From positions 1 through 31,993 of the forward strand of contig JADKCZ010000015.1 of NCBI GenBank assembly GCA_016718565.1: a stretch of 31,993 nt of DNA. The letters are read 5' to 3'. Of the stretch, positions 8,770 to 17,227 are shown one piece after another. Each line of letters opens with the position of its first letter. The first letter of the stretch is position 1. The notes beneath the pieces are model-generated. The model made no database searches and had not been told where the DNA came from. It saw only the letters and a list, made by a program, of their open reading frames with translations. A program made the translations under genes and the position numbers. The stretch comes from Anaeromyxobacter sp. (lineage in GTDB: Bacteria > Myxococcota > Myxococcia > Myxococcales > Anaeromyxobacteraceae).

Positions 8770-9690
8770 ATGTCCGGACCGACCCCCGCCGCCCACCGGC
8801 TCATGGACGCGCCCTTCGCGGGCGCGCCCGCCCTGCCGCACGCCGGCGCCACCCGCGCCGAGCTCGAGGCCCTGCTCCGGCAGGCCCTGGCGCGCGGGCT
8901 GCACGGCCTCTGCTTCGGCGCCTACCTGCCGGGGCAGAGCCCGGAGCAGGGCAGCCAGCTCGACGAGGCGCAGATCCGCGCCCGGCTGGAGCTGATCCGC
9001 CCCTTCACCCGCTGGGTGCGCAGCTTCTCCTGCACCGACGGCAACCAGCTGACGCCGCGCCTGGCGCACCAGCTCGGCCTGAAGACCATGGTGGGCGCCT
9101 GGCTGGGCGCCGACCGGGAGAAGAACGAGGTGGAGCTGGCCGCGGCCATCGAGGTGGCGCGCGCCGGCCACGCCGACCTGCTGGCCATCGGCAACGAGGT
9201 GCTCCTCCGGGAGGACCTCCCGGAGGCCGAGCTGATCGGCTACCTGGAGCGGGCCCGGGCCGCGGCGCCCGGGGTGCCGGTGGGCTACGTGGACGCCTAC
9301 TACCTGTTCTGCCAGCACCCGCGGCTGGTGGCGGCCTGCGACGTCCTGCTGATCAACTGCTACCCCTTCTGGGAGTACTGCGCGCTCGAGCACGCGCTGG
9401 CCTACATGAAGGAGATGGTGGCCCGGGTGGAGCGGGTGGCCGGCGGGCGCCGCATCATCATCAGCGAGACCGGCTGGCCCAGCGCCGGCACGCCGGTGGG
9501 CGCGGCGGTGCCCTCGGTGGAGAACGCGCTGCGCTACCTGCTGGCCACCCTGGAGTGGACCGACGCCGCCGGCCTCGACCTCTTCTACTTCGCCGCCTTC
9601 GACGAGGCCTGGAAGGCCGGCGCCGAGGGCGATCGGGGCGTCACCTGGGGCCTGTGGGACCAGGACGGACGGCCGAAGTATGGCGGGTAG
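8770..9690 (+). CDS. GH17-like beta-1,3-glucanase/glucosyltransferase, cytoplasmic
   Basis: A 306-residue TIM-barrel protein related to family 17 glucan endo-1,3-beta-glucosidases. The acid/base glutamate is in LAIGNEVLLR (Glu143) and the nucleophile in IIISETGWPS (Glu233). The SETGWPS motif is characteristic of GH17. The late block FYFAAFDEAWK also recurs in the two following paralogues. No signal peptide or lipobox is visible, so it is probably cytoplasmic. The ATG at 8770 is preceded by AAGGGAG, 20 bases after the stop of the barrel-linked glycosidase gene. GH17 members hydrolyse or transglycosylate beta-1,3-glucan; some bacterial ones act on short oligosaccharides. It is the first of three tandem GH17-like genes and the most divergent of them. 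Confidence 0.88.
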   Translation: MSGPTPAAHRLMDAPFAGAPALPHAGATRAELEALLRQALARGLHGLCFGAYLPGQSPEQGSQLDEAQIRARLELIRPFTRWVRSFSCTDGNQLTPRLAHQLGLKTMVGAWLGADREKNEVELAAAIEVARAGHADLLAIGNEVLLREDLPEAELIGYLERARAAAPGVPVGYVDAYYLFCQHPRLVAACDVLLINCYPFWEYCALEHALAYMKEMVARVERVAGGRRIIISETGWPSAGTPVGAAVPSVENALRYLLATLEWTDAAGLDLFYFAAFDEAWKAGAEGDRGVTWGLWDQDGRPKYGG

Positions 9691-9696
9691 GCCCCG

Positions 9697-10659
9697 GTGA
9701 GCGCGGCGGCCAGGCCGGCCTGGCTCCAGCCCGCCTGGCTGGGGAGGGCCATCTGCTACTCCGGGTACCGCGCCGGGCAGAGCCCCGACGCCGGACGGTA
9801 CCCCTCGTACCAGGAGGTCCACCAGGACCTCAGGCTGCTGGCGCGCCACTGGCGGGTCCTGCGCCTGTACGACTGCTCGCCCCACGCCGAGCTGGTGCTG
9901 GAGGTGATCCGGCGGGAGCGGCTCGACCTCGCGGTGCTGCTCGGCGCCTGGCTGGCGGCCGAGGCCGACAACCCCGGCTGCCCGTGGGGTGGCGTGCACG
10001 GGGAGGCCCAGCTGGCGCGCAACGTGGCCGAGAACGGGCGGGAGCTGGACCGGCTGGTGGACCTGGCGCGGCGCCACCCGGAGGTGGTGGTGGCCGTCTC
10101 GGTGGGCAACGAGGCCTGCGTGGACTGGACCGATCACCTGGTGCCGCCGGCGCGGGTGCTCGGCTACGTCCGGCAGGTCAAGCGGCTGGTGCCGCAGCCG
10201 GTCACGGTCTGCGACAACTACCTGCCCTGGTGCGGCCCGCTCGACGCCCTGGCCGGCGAGGTGGACTTCATCTCGCTGCACAGCTACCCGGCCTGGGAGG
10301 CCAAGCCCGTGGGCCAGGCGCTCCCCTTCACCGAGGCCAACTGGTGGGCCGTGGCCGAGCGCTTCCCCGGCACGCCGGTGGTCGTCACCGAGGCCGGCTG
10401 GACCACCCGCTCGGGCGGGCGCGGCGTCCGCGCCGAGGACGCCACCCCGGAGAACCAGGCCACCTACCTGGCCGCGCTGGATCACTGGAGCCGCACCCGC
10501 GGCGTGCTCACCTTCGTCTTCGAGGCCTTCGACGAGGCCTGGAAGGGCTCGCCCGACCCGCTCGAGCCGGAGAAGCACTGGGGGGTCTTCACCGAGGACC
10601 GCCGCCCCAAGGTGGCGGTCCAGCCGCTCTTCCCGGACCTGGCGGCGGCCCCGCCCTGA
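9697..10659 (+). CDS. GH17-like exo-beta-1,3-glucanase, second paralogue
   Basis: A 320-residue GH17-like enzyme with Glu139 in SVGNEACVDW as acid/base and Glu232 in VVTEAGWTTR as nucleophile. The start is a GTG at 9697, six bases past the previous stop, so translation is probably coupled. The N-terminus (SAAARPAWLQPAWLGRAICY) has no signal peptide. It is close in sequence to the third paralogue, sharing RAICYSGYRAGQ/QGISYGPHRDGQ and the FEAFDEAWKG and EKHWGVF/EKHWGLF blocks. This suggests local duplication followed by acquisition of an export signal in the other copy. It probably trims imported beta-1,3-glucan oligosaccharides in the cytoplasm. Specificity and hydrolase versus transferase activity cannot be decided here. 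Confidence 0.88.
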   Translation: MSAAARPAWLQPAWLGRAICYSGYRAGQSPDAGRYPSYQEVHQDLRLLARHWRVLRLYDCSPHAELVLEVIRRERLDLAVLLGAWLAAEADNPGCPWGGVHGEAQLARNVAENGRELDRLVDLARRHPEVVVAVSVGNEACVDWTDHLVPPARVLGYVRQVKRLVPQPVTVCDNYLPWCGPLDALAGEVDFISLHSYPAWEAKPVGQALPFTEANWWAVAERFPGTPVVVTEAGWTTRSGGRGVRAEDATPENQATYLAALDHWSRTRGVLTFVFEAFDEAWKGSPDPLEPEKHWGVFTEDRRPKVAVQPLFPDLAAAPP

Positions 10660-10681
10660 GGCCCGACCCCCGCCCGCGCCT

Positions 10682-10706
10682 GGCGCTCCGCCGCAGCGGC
10701 GGCGCC
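10682..10706 (+). promoter_or_regulatory. Stable hairpin abutting the ribosome site of the third GH17 gene
   Basis: GGCG and CCGCC pair with GGCGG and CGCC around a GCAGC loop, with a small CT bulge. The hairpin ends exactly where the GAGGAG Shine-Dalgarno sequence (10707-10712) begins. It could limit read-through, protect a processed end or modulate translation of the lipoprotein glucanase. It has no T-run, so it is not a standard intrinsic terminator. Confidence 0.35.
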
Positions 10707-10718
10707 GAGGAGACCACC

Positions 10719-11790
10719 GTGACAGTCCCCGTCCAGAGGCCCCGCCGACCCGCCCGCCTGCTGCTCATCGCCGCCGCGCTGGCCGCCGCCTGCGCCACGC
10801 CGCGGCCGCTCCCGGCCACCGCGCCCCCCGCCGAGGGCCGGGCCTTCGCCCCGCGCCCGCTCCACCCCTTCGACGGCCAGCGCTGGGTGGGCCAGGGCAT
10901 CTCCTACGGCCCGCACCGCGACGGCCAGCGCCCGGGCGGGGCGTCCCCCACCCGCGCCCAGCTCCGGGAGGACCTGGCGCTGCTGGCGGGCCGCTGGAGC
11001 CTGCTCCGGCTCTACGCCGCCGACGCGCCCTCCCCCGAGGTGCTGGCCCTGATCCGCGAGGAGCGGCTGCCGTTCAAGGTGCTGCTGGGCGCCTGGATCG
11101 CCCCGGAGGGCCCGGCCCCAGGCGGGGGCGCCGCCGGCCGGGCCGCGCGACGACGACCGCGCCGAGGGGCGCGCCGCCAACCGGGCCCAGGTGGAGGCGG
11201 CCATCGCCCTGGCCAACGCCTACCCCGAGGTGGTGCTGGCGGTGGTGGTCGGCAACGAGACCCAGGTGGACTGGTCGGCCCACCGGGTGGCGCCGCAGGT
11301 GCTGGTGGAGTGGCTGCGGACCGTGCGCCGCGGCGTGGCCCAGCCGGTGGCCACCGCCGACGACTTCGGCTTCTGGCTCAAGCCGGAGAGCGACGAGGTG
11401 GCCCGCGAGGTCGACTTCCTGGTGCTGCACGCCTACGCCATGTGGAACGGCAAGCCGCTCGAGGAGGCGCTCGACTTCACCAGGCAGAAGCACGCCGAGG
11501 TGACGCGCCGCCACCCCGGGCTCCCGGTGGTGCTGGGCGAGGCCGGCTGGGCCACCCGCAAGCACACCGAGGGCGAGCAGGCCACCCTCATCAAGGCGGA
11601 GCCGGGGGAGGCGGCGCAGCGCCGCTTCTACCAGGAGTTCACCGCCTGGGTGGTCGGCCAGCGGATCGTCAGCACCTGGTTCGAGGCCTTCGACGAGAAC
11701 TGGAAGGGAGGACCCCACCCCGACGAGGTGGAGAAGCACTGGGGGCTGTTCCGGGCCGACCGGACGCCCAAGGCGGCGGCGCTGCCCTGA
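10719..11790 (+). CDS. GH17-like beta-1,3-glucanase lipoprotein, third paralogue; one frameshift
   Basis: The gene begins with GTG at 10719 after GAGGAG. It encodes an N-terminal export signal with Arg-rich n-region (PRRPARLLLIAAALAAAC) ending in a plausible lipobox cysteine, so the product is probably membrane-anchored. The reading frame changes once at about 11125-11150 inside a run of GCC/GGC repeats. Downstream the GH17 domain continues with acid/base in VVVGNETQVDW (codon at 11257) and nucleophile in VLGEAGWATRK (codon at 11539), then FEAFDENWKGG and EKHWGLFRADRTPK. Total length corresponds to about 357 codons plus one base. It is the last gene of the plus-strand operon and converges on the ABC ATPase gene with only 15 bases between stops. 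Its location suggests hydrolysis of glucan before import. Confidence 0.82.
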
Positions 11791-11805
11791 GGGTCGGCGC
11801 GGCCG

Positions 11806-12822
11806 CTACGCCAGGTGGCAGGCGACGCCGCTTCCCGCGCCCAGGGAGCGCAGGGCCGGCTCCTCGCTCCGGCACCGCTCCACCGCCAGGGCGCAGCGCG
11901 GGTGGAAGCGGCAGCCGGGCGGCGGCGACCTCAGGCTGGGCGGCGCGCCGGGGATGGCGGGGCGCTCCTGGTCGTCACCCTGCAGCGACGGATAGGCCGC
12001 CAGGAGCCCCTGGGTGTAGGGGTGGCGCGGGCCGGCGCGCAGCGCGGCGGCCGGGGCCACCTCCACCAGGCGGCCCGCGTAGAAGACGGCCACCCGGTCG
12101 CACAGCTGCAGCATGCGGGCCAGGTCGTGGGTGATGAAGATGGCCGAGAAGCCCAGCCGGGCCTTGAGGTCCAGCAGCACCTGCAGGATCTCCCGCTCGA
12201 CCACCACGTCGAGCGCCGTGGTGGGCTCGTCGAGCACCACCAGCGCCGGCTCGAGCGCCAGCGCCAGCGCGATGCCGACCCGCTGCCGCATCCCACCTGA
12301 GAGCTGGTGCGGCCAGGACGCCAGGTGCGCCGGCCGGAGGCCCACCAGCGCCAGCAGCTCGGCGGCGCGCTGCCGCGCCCGGGCGCCGCGCACGCCGTGG
12401 GCCTCGAGCGTGTCGCGGAGCTGCGCCCCCACCGTCAGCACCGGGTTGAGCGCGTCGAGGGCGCCCTGGAACACCATGGAGAGGCGGCGCCAGCGCAGCG
12501 CCCGCAGCGCCGGCTCGTCCAGGCGGAGCAGGTCGCGCCCCTCGAAGAGGACCTGCCCCCCGCTGATGAGAGCCGGCGGGGGCAGGACCCGCAGCAGCGC
12601 CTGGGCCACGGTGGACTTGCCACAGCCCGACTCGCCGGCGATGCCCAGGAGCTCGCCGCGCCCCACCTCGAAGGAGACCCGGTCCACCGCCCGCACCAGC
12701 CCCTCCTCGCCGACGTAGTCGACGCACAGCCCCCGCACCGAGAGGAGGGGCGCGCGGGCCGCCAGGCCCGCCCGCGGGGCCGGGGCCGGGGCCGGCGGAG
12801 GGCGCGGGCGCCGCCGGCTCAG
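11806..12822 (-). CDS. Opp/Dpp-type ABC transporter ATPase (DppD-like)
   Basis: Cytoplasmic ATPase subunit with Walker A GESGCGKST, signature LSGGMRQRVGIALAL, Walker B LVVLDEPTTALD and H-loop FITHD. It ends with the oligopeptide-type C-terminal domain, HPYTQGLLAAYPSL followed by CRFHPRCALAVERC. It is the last gene of the minus-strand operon. The start is unclear: no ATG, GTG or TTG lies at the expected place. The best fit is CTG at 12822, which overlaps the TGA of the upstream permease gene (CTGA) and gives 338 residues with a Pro-rich N-terminus. GTG at 12738 would cut into the first strand of the domain. It should pair with the DppF-like ATPase at 3192-4129 as a heterodimer. Confidence 0.9.
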   Translation of the reverse strand: MSRRRPRPPPAPAPAPRAGLAARAPLLSVRGLCVDYVGEEGLVRAVDRVSFEVGRGELLGIAGESGCGKSTVAQALLRVLPPPALISGGQVLFEGRDLLRLDEPALRALRWRRLSMVFQGALDALNPVLTVGAQLRDTLEAHGVRGARARQRAAELLALVGLRPAHLASWPHQLSGGMRQRVGIALALALEPALVVLDEPTTALDVVVEREILQVLLDLKARLGFSAIFITHDLARMLQLCDRVAVFYAGRLVEVAPAAALRAGPRHPYTQGLLAAYPSLQGDDQERPAIPGAPPSLRSPPPGCRFHPRCALAVERCRSEEPALRSLGAGSGVACHLA

Positions 12823-13748
12823 CCACGGTCCACCACCGGGGTGCTGCGGGTCGGCGCCAGCCCGTGGCCCAGGAGCCAGGCCCGCCAGGCCCGATCGGCC
12901 CGCAGGCGCGGGTTGGCCAGCTCGTCGAAGGCGGCGTTGAGCATCACCAGGGAGGACCCCACCAGCGCCAGGCAGACCCCGGTGGGCACGAAGGTCCACC
13001 AGGCGCCCGTCAGCAGGGCCGAGTCGTTGGTGGCCCAGTAGAGGTTGGTGCCCCAGGTGGCGGCCGACACGTCGCCCAGCCCCAGGAACTCCAGCCCGAC
13101 CTGCGCGCCGATGGCGTACACGGTGCTGCCGATGAACTGGGCCACCAGGAGCGAGGTCAGGTTGGGCAGCAGCTCGCGGGTGATGATGCGCCCGGGCCCC
13201 TCCCCGCTCACCACCGCGGCGGCCACGAAGTCCCGCTGCCGCAGGGAGAGCGCCTCGGCGCGCAGCACCCTGGCGTTCCAGGCCCAGCCGGTGACCACCA
13301 GCACGAAGGCCACCGTGCCCGGGCCGGCCGGCAGGTAGGCGGCGATGACGATGGCCAGCGGCAGCCCCGGGAGCACCAGGAACACGTTGAAGAGCAGCGA
13401 CAGCAGGCCGTCGACCCACCCGCCGAAGTAGGCGGCGGTCACGCCCAGGAGCGCCCCCAGCAGCACCACCGTGGCGCCCACGCCGAAGCCGACCAGCAGC
13501 GAGACCCTGGTCCCGGCCACCGTCTGGGCCAGCACGTCCTGGCCCTGCCCGGTGGTGCCGAGCCAGTGGCTCCAGGAGGGCGGCTGCAGCGGGATCCCCA
13601 CCAGCGCGTCCGGGCTGGCCACCAGCCAGGGGCCGACCAGCCCCAGGACCACGAAGGCGCCCAGCAGCGCGGCGCCGGCGGCGGCCTTGCGGTCCCGCCG
13701 CAGGGCAGACCACCAGGCCGGCGTGGCGCCGGCCACCGGGGCGCTCAC
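12819..13748 (-). CDS. Opp/Dpp-type ABC transporter permease (DppC-like)
   Basis: A 309-residue inner-membrane permease. The first membrane segment follows an N-terminal basic stretch (LRRDRKAAAGAALLGAFVVLG). The GTTGQGQDVLAQTVAGTRVS block after it is typical of the DppC/OppC branch. Further helices lead to an EAA-type loop, RQRDFVAAAVVSGEGP followed by RIITRELLPNL, which contacts the ATPases. The GTG start at 13748 overlaps the TGA of the preceding permease gene by four bases (GTGA), so the two are translationally coupled. It forms the transmembrane pore with the DppB-like subunit. In this locus the cargo is probably beta-glucan oligosaccharides rather than peptides. Confidence 0.92.
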   Translation of the reverse strand: MSAPVAGATPAWWSALRRDRKAAAGAALLGAFVVLGLVGPWLVASPDALVGIPLQPPSWSHWLGTTGQGQDVLAQTVAGTRVSLLVGFGVGATVVLLGALLGVTAAYFGGWVDGLLSLLFNVFLVLPGLPLAIVIAAYLPAGPGTVAFVLVVTGWAWNARVLRAEALSLRQRDFVAAAVVSGEGPGRIITRELLPNLTSLLVAQFIGSTVYAIGAQVGLEFLGLGDVSAATWGTNLYWATNDSALLTGAWWTFVPTGVCLALVGSSLVMLNAAFDELANPRLRADRAWRAWLLGHGLAPTRSTPVVDRG

Positions 13749-14725
13749 CTGGCCCCCCGGGTGCGCGGGTCGAGCCAGGCCGTGGCCAGGTCCACCAGCC
13801 AGTTGGCGCCCAGCACCGCCAGCGTGATGACCAGGAAGATGCCCTGCATGAGCGGGTAGTCCTGGTTGCGCACCGCCTGCACCAGCAGGTACCCCTGCCC
13901 CGGGTAGGAGAAGACCACCTCGGTGAGCAAGGAGCCGCCCACCACGAAGCCGAAGGCCATGCCGAAGCCGGTGACGCCGGGCAGGAGCGCGGTGCGGGCG
14001 GCGTAGCCGAGCGCCACCCGCGCCGGCGAGAGCCCCTTGGCGCGCGCCAGCGCCACCTGGTCCGACCCGAGCACCGTGATCATGGCGTTGCGCATGCCCA
14101 GCATCCAGCCGCCCACCGTGCTCAGGACCAGCGAGGCCAGGGGCAGCGCCGCGTGGCGACCCACGTCGGCCAGGAAGGCCAGGCTCCACGCCGGGGTGAG
14201 GTCGTCGCCGTAGGCGTGCCCCAGCGGGAAGAGCCCGAGCCGGAAGCCGAGCAGGTAGAGCAGCACCATGGCCAGCCAGAAGTAGGGGAAGGCGCCCAGC
14301 AGGGCCAGCAGCGGGGGCAGCAGCGTGTCGACCCACCCGCCGCGCCACCAGGCGGCCGCGATGCCCAGGAGGGAGCCCAGGGTGAAGCTCACCAGCACGG
14401 CGGTGCCGGCCAGGAGGAGCGTCCAGCCGAGCCCCCCGGCGATGACCTGGCTCACCGGCGACGGGTAGTAGGCCACCGAGAGGCCCAGGTCGCCGCGGGC
14501 CACGTGCGCCAGGTAGGTCAGGTACTGGGCCGGGAGCGACGCGTCGGTGAGGCCGAAGGCCTGGCGCAGCGCCCCCATGGCCTCCGGGCTGAGCCGCCCC
14601 CGGAAGCGGGCGAAGAGGGCGGTGGCCGGATCGCCCGGCATGAGCCGCGGCAGGAAGAAGTTGAGGGTGAGCGCGGCCCAGCACGCCAGCGCGTAGAAGC
14701 CGAGCCGCCCGAGGAGCCGCCGCAT
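13745..14725 (-). CDS. Opp/Dpp-type ABC transporter permease (DppB-like)
   Basis: A 326-residue inner-membrane permease of the DppB/OppB branch. It starts with the typical short N-terminus and first helix (LGFYALACWAALTLNFFLPRLMPGDP), followed by the periplasmic segment with AFGLTDASLPAQYLTYL and GDLGLS. Several helices and the EAA loop (VALARAKGLSPARVALGYAA) are present. The GAFPYFWLAMVLLYLLG block is characteristic of sugar- and peptide-type members. The ATG at 14725 lies five bases after the stop of the binding-protein gene. It pairs with the permease encoded immediately downstream. Confidence 0.93.
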   Translation of the reverse strand: MRRLLGRLGFYALACWAALTLNFFLPRLMPGDPATALFARFRGRLSPEAMGALRQAFGLTDASLPAQYLTYLAHVARGDLGLSVAYYPSPVSQVIAGGLGWTLLLAGTAVLVSFTLGSLLGIAAAWWRGGWVDTLLPPLLALLGAFPYFWLAMVLLYLLGFRLGLFPLGHAYGDDLTPAWSLAFLADVGRHAALPLASLVLSTVGGWMLGMRNAMITVLGSDQVALARAKGLSPARVALGYAARTALLPGVTGFGMAFGFVVGGSLLTEVVFSYPGQGYLLVQAVRNQDYPLMQGIFLVITLAVLGANWLVDLATAWLDPRTRGAR

Positions 14726-14730
14726 CCCGG

Positions 14731-16407
14731 TCACCGGATCCGGGGCTCGAGCGCGGTGAGCACCAGCAGGGTCTCGCCGCGGTCGAACCGGTTGGGGGAG
14801 GGATCGGCGTAAGGGTGCGCCGCCGTGGGGAACCCCTGGAAGCGGCGGGTGTTGAACTCCGCCCAGGAGGGGTTGGGGTAGAGGGGGATGGCCGGCACCT
14901 CGGCCGCGAAGACCCGCTGCAGCGCGGTGGCCAGCAGCCGCTGGCCGGCCGGGTCCGGCTCCTGCTCGAACGCGGCCAGCAGCCGGTCGGCCTCGGCGCT
15001 GCCGTAGCGGTGCCAGTTGGACATGGAGGGGGTGCCCATGGGCTTGACCGTCTGGCGCGACATGAGCCAGCGGTAGACCGACCAGGGGGTCGGCCCCTCG
15101 AACGACCAGCCGATGGTGAGGTCGAAGTCGCCCTCCTGGACCCGCTGCGTGAAGGCGCCCACGTCGGCGGTGCGGACCGAGGCGTCGACGCCCAGCTGGC
15201 GCAGGCCGCGCGCGATGACCTGGGCCGCGCGCACCCAGTCCGACCAGCCCGAGACCGCCAGGATCTCGTAGCGCCAGGGGCGCCCGTCGGGCAGCCGCCG
15301 CAGGCCGTCCGGCCCGACCCGGTGGCCCGCCTCGTCCAGCAGCGCGCCGGCGCGGCCCGGGTCGTGGCGCGTCCAGTCGGCCCCGGCGGCCTGGGGATCG
15401 CGCCAGCCGGCGTAGGCGTCGGACAGGCCGGTGGCGTCGGCCGGGCGCGAGTAGCCGTGCAGCGCCACCTCCACCAGCAGGCGGCGGTCGATGGCCAGGC
15501 TGAGCGCGGTGCGGACCCGCACGTCGTCGAAGGGGGCGCGGGTGGTGTTGGCGAACAGGAAGATGGTCGCGCCGGTGAGCGGGAACCAGTAGGCGTGGTC
15601 CGCCGGCGAGCGGGCCACGAAGATCCGGTCGATGGCGGGGACGAAGTTGCCGGCCCAGTCCACCTCGTCGAAGACCAGCGCCAGGTTGGCCCGCTCGTTG
15701 GACGGGTAGGCCGGGAACCGGAGCGCCTCCACCCGGGGCAGGCCGGCCTGCCAGTAGCGGGGGTTCCGCCCCAGCTCGTAGACCTGGTGCTGGAAGACCC
15801 GCACCTCGGTGAAGGGGCCGGTGGCCACCGGGTGCTCGTTGGCCCAGGCGACCGGATCGGCCACGTCGCGCCAGGCGTGCTCCGGCACGACCAGCTGGGC
15901 CAGGAGGTCGTCGCGCCCCGGCAGGAAGACCCGCGGGAAGGTGAAGTCCACCGTGGACGGGTCCACCAGCTCCACGCCGCCCAGCCAGGACCAGACCCCG
16001 CGCCGGTCCAGGCCCGGGAAGCGCCGCAGCAGCTCGAAGGTGAAGGCCACGTCGCGGGCCCCGAAGGGCGCGCCGTCGCTCCAGGAGACCCCGGACCGGG
16101 TGGTGACCCGCAGCCGCCGGCCGCCGTCGCGCCACTCGGCCCGGGTGGCCAGCCAGGGGATCTGCTCGCCGCGCACCGCGCTGAAGACGAAGAGCGGCTC
16201 GTAGATCCCGGACCAGGTGGGCCAGCGCGGCACCGCGGCGCCGGTCAGCGGGTTGAAGTTGCGGATCCAGGAGGCCTCCTGCTCGACCGAGACCACCAGC
16301 ACGCCCGGCGGCGCCGGGGGCCGCTCGCGCACGCAGGCCAGGGCGCCCAGCAGGGCGCCCACCGCCACCAGCCGCGCGGCGGCCCGCCTGGGACCCGGGC
16401 CGGTCAG
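14731..16407 (-). CDS. Opp/Dpp-type (SBP_bac_5) solute-binding lipoprotein, probable oligosaccharide binder
   Basis: A family-5 extracellular solute-binding protein of about 558 residues. It captures the cargo for the adjacent permeases. The N-terminus (RRAAARLVAVGALLGALAC) is a lipoprotein-type signal with the cysteine near residue 25. Conserved family features include FNPLTG, the SWSDGAPFGARDVAFTFELL block and the late DVRVRTALSLAIDRRLL block. Known relatives of this family bind cello- and laminari-oligosaccharides in Thermotoga and Pyrococcus, which suits the GH16 and GH17 neighbours. The start is odd. The only codon that gives the full signal sequence is CTG at 16407, overlapping the TGA of the GH16 gene (CTGA). 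In-frame GTG codons further in would remove the basic n-region. Sugar rather than peptide binding is inferred from context. Confidence 0.88.
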   Translation of the reverse strand: MTGPGPRRAAARLVAVGALLGALACVRERPPAPPGVLVVSVEQEASWIRNFNPLTGAAVPRWPTWSGIYEPLFVFSAVRGEQIPWLATRAEWRDGGRRLRVTTRSGVSWSDGAPFGARDVAFTFELLRRFPGLDRRGVWSWLGGVELVDPSTVDFTFPRVFLPGRDDLLAQLVVPEHAWRDVADPVAWANEHPVATGPFTEVRVFQHQVYELGRNPRYWQAGLPRVEALRFPAYPSNERANLALVFDEVDWAGNFVPAIDRIFVARSPADHAYWFPLTGATIFLFANTTRAPFDDVRVRTALSLAIDRRLLVEVALHGYSRPADATGLSDAYAGWRDPQAAGADWTRHDPGRAGALLDEAGHRVGPDGLRRLPDGRPWRYEILAVSGWSDWVRAAQVIARGLRQLGVDASVRTADVGAFTQRVQEGDFDLTIGWSFEGPTPWSVYRWLMSRQTVKPMGTPSMSNWHRYGSAEADRLLAAFEQEPDPAGQRLLATALQRVFAAEVPAIPLYPNPSWAEFNTRRFQGFPTAAHPYADPSPNRFDRGETLLVLTALEPRIR

Positions 16408-17216
16408 GGGTCCCGCTGGGAGATCCGCACGTAGTCGACCACCAGCTGCTGCGGGAAGGTGGTCGCGGCGCTGGGGGCGCCCACGTAGGTGCCGCCCACC
16501 GCCAGGTTGACGAGCACGAAGAAGGGCTGGTCGAAGACCCAGCTGGTGCCGGCCGGGAGATCCTCCCGGGAGACCGCGGCGTAGACCCGCCCGTCCACCT
16601 CGAAGGCCACCAGCCCGGCGTCCCACTCCACCGCGAAGACGTGGAAGTCCTGGTCGAAGCCGGCCGGTCCCGGCAGCGAGGTGCTGGCGGTGATGGGGTT
16701 GCCGCCCGAGTACCCCGGCCCGTGCAGCGTGCCGTGGACCACCAGCGGCTCCTGGCCGCGGTACTCCATCACGTCGATCTCGCCGCAGGTGGGCCAGCCG
16801 ACCTGGTCGATGTTGGCCCCCAGCAGCCAGAAGGCCGGCCACAGCCCCTGCCCGCTCGGCAGCTTCATGCGCGCCTCGACGCGCCCGAACCTGGTCACCA
16901 CCTTCTCCTTGGTGAGCAGCCGCGCCGAGGTGTAGGCGCTGCCCTGGTAGGTCTCCTTCCGCGCCGTGATGACCAGGTGGCCGGCGCCGTCGAGCGCCAC
17001 GTTCTCGGGGCGGTCGGTGTCGAACTCGAGCTGGGCGTTGCCCCAGTCGGTGCCGATGTCGGCGCTCCAGCTGGCCGGATCCGGGGCCTGTCCGGCCGGG
17101 CCGTCGAACTCGTCCTGCCAGGTCACCTTCCAGCCCGAGCCGCAGCGCCCGAAGCCGGTGGACCCGAGCGCCAGCAGCGCCAGCAGGAGGGTGGTGGTGG
17201 GGCGGCGCGGGTCCAT
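16404..17216 (-). CDS. GH16 laminarinase (endo-beta-1,3-glucanase), secreted
   Basis: A 270-residue single-domain family 16 hydrolase. The catalytic motif GEIDVMEYRG supplies nucleophile Glu146, assisting Asp148 and acid/base Glu151; the extra residue in this ExDxxE form is the laminarinase type. Flanking family blocks are WQDEFDG, FGRVEARMKLPSGQGLWPAFWLLG and a C-terminal strand VVDYVRISQ. The N-terminus has a signal peptide (TTTLLLALLALGSTGFG). A cysteine follows, but the context is not a good lipobox. Family members of this type cut beta-1,3 linkages in laminarin, curdlan or mixed-linkage glucan. The ATG at 17216 is preceded by GAGGAGG, which overlaps the end of the ROK gene. This gene is the best evidence that the locus targets beta-1,3-glucan. 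Confidence 0.95.
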   Translation of the reverse strand: MDPRRPTTTLLLALLALGSTGFGRCGSGWKVTWQDEFDGPAGQAPDPASWSADIGTDWGNAQLEFDTDRPENVALDGAGHLVITARKETYQGSAYTSARLLTKEKVVTRFGRVEARMKLPSGQGLWPAFWLLGANIDQVGWPTCGEIDVMEYRGQEPLVVHGTLHGPGYSGGNPITASTSLPGPAGFDQDFHVFAVEWDAGLVAFEVDGRVYAAVSREDLPAGTSWVFDQPFFVLVNLAVGGTYVGAPSAATTFPQQLVVDYVRISQRDP

Positions 17217-17227
17217 GGACGACCTCC

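Noticed and set aside
9555..12134. An 859-codon plus-strand open frame
   Set aside because: Only its middle part (10719 to about 11140) is real, as the start of the lipoprotein GH17. The rest is out-of-frame shadow of the neighbouring GH17 and antisense of the ATPase.
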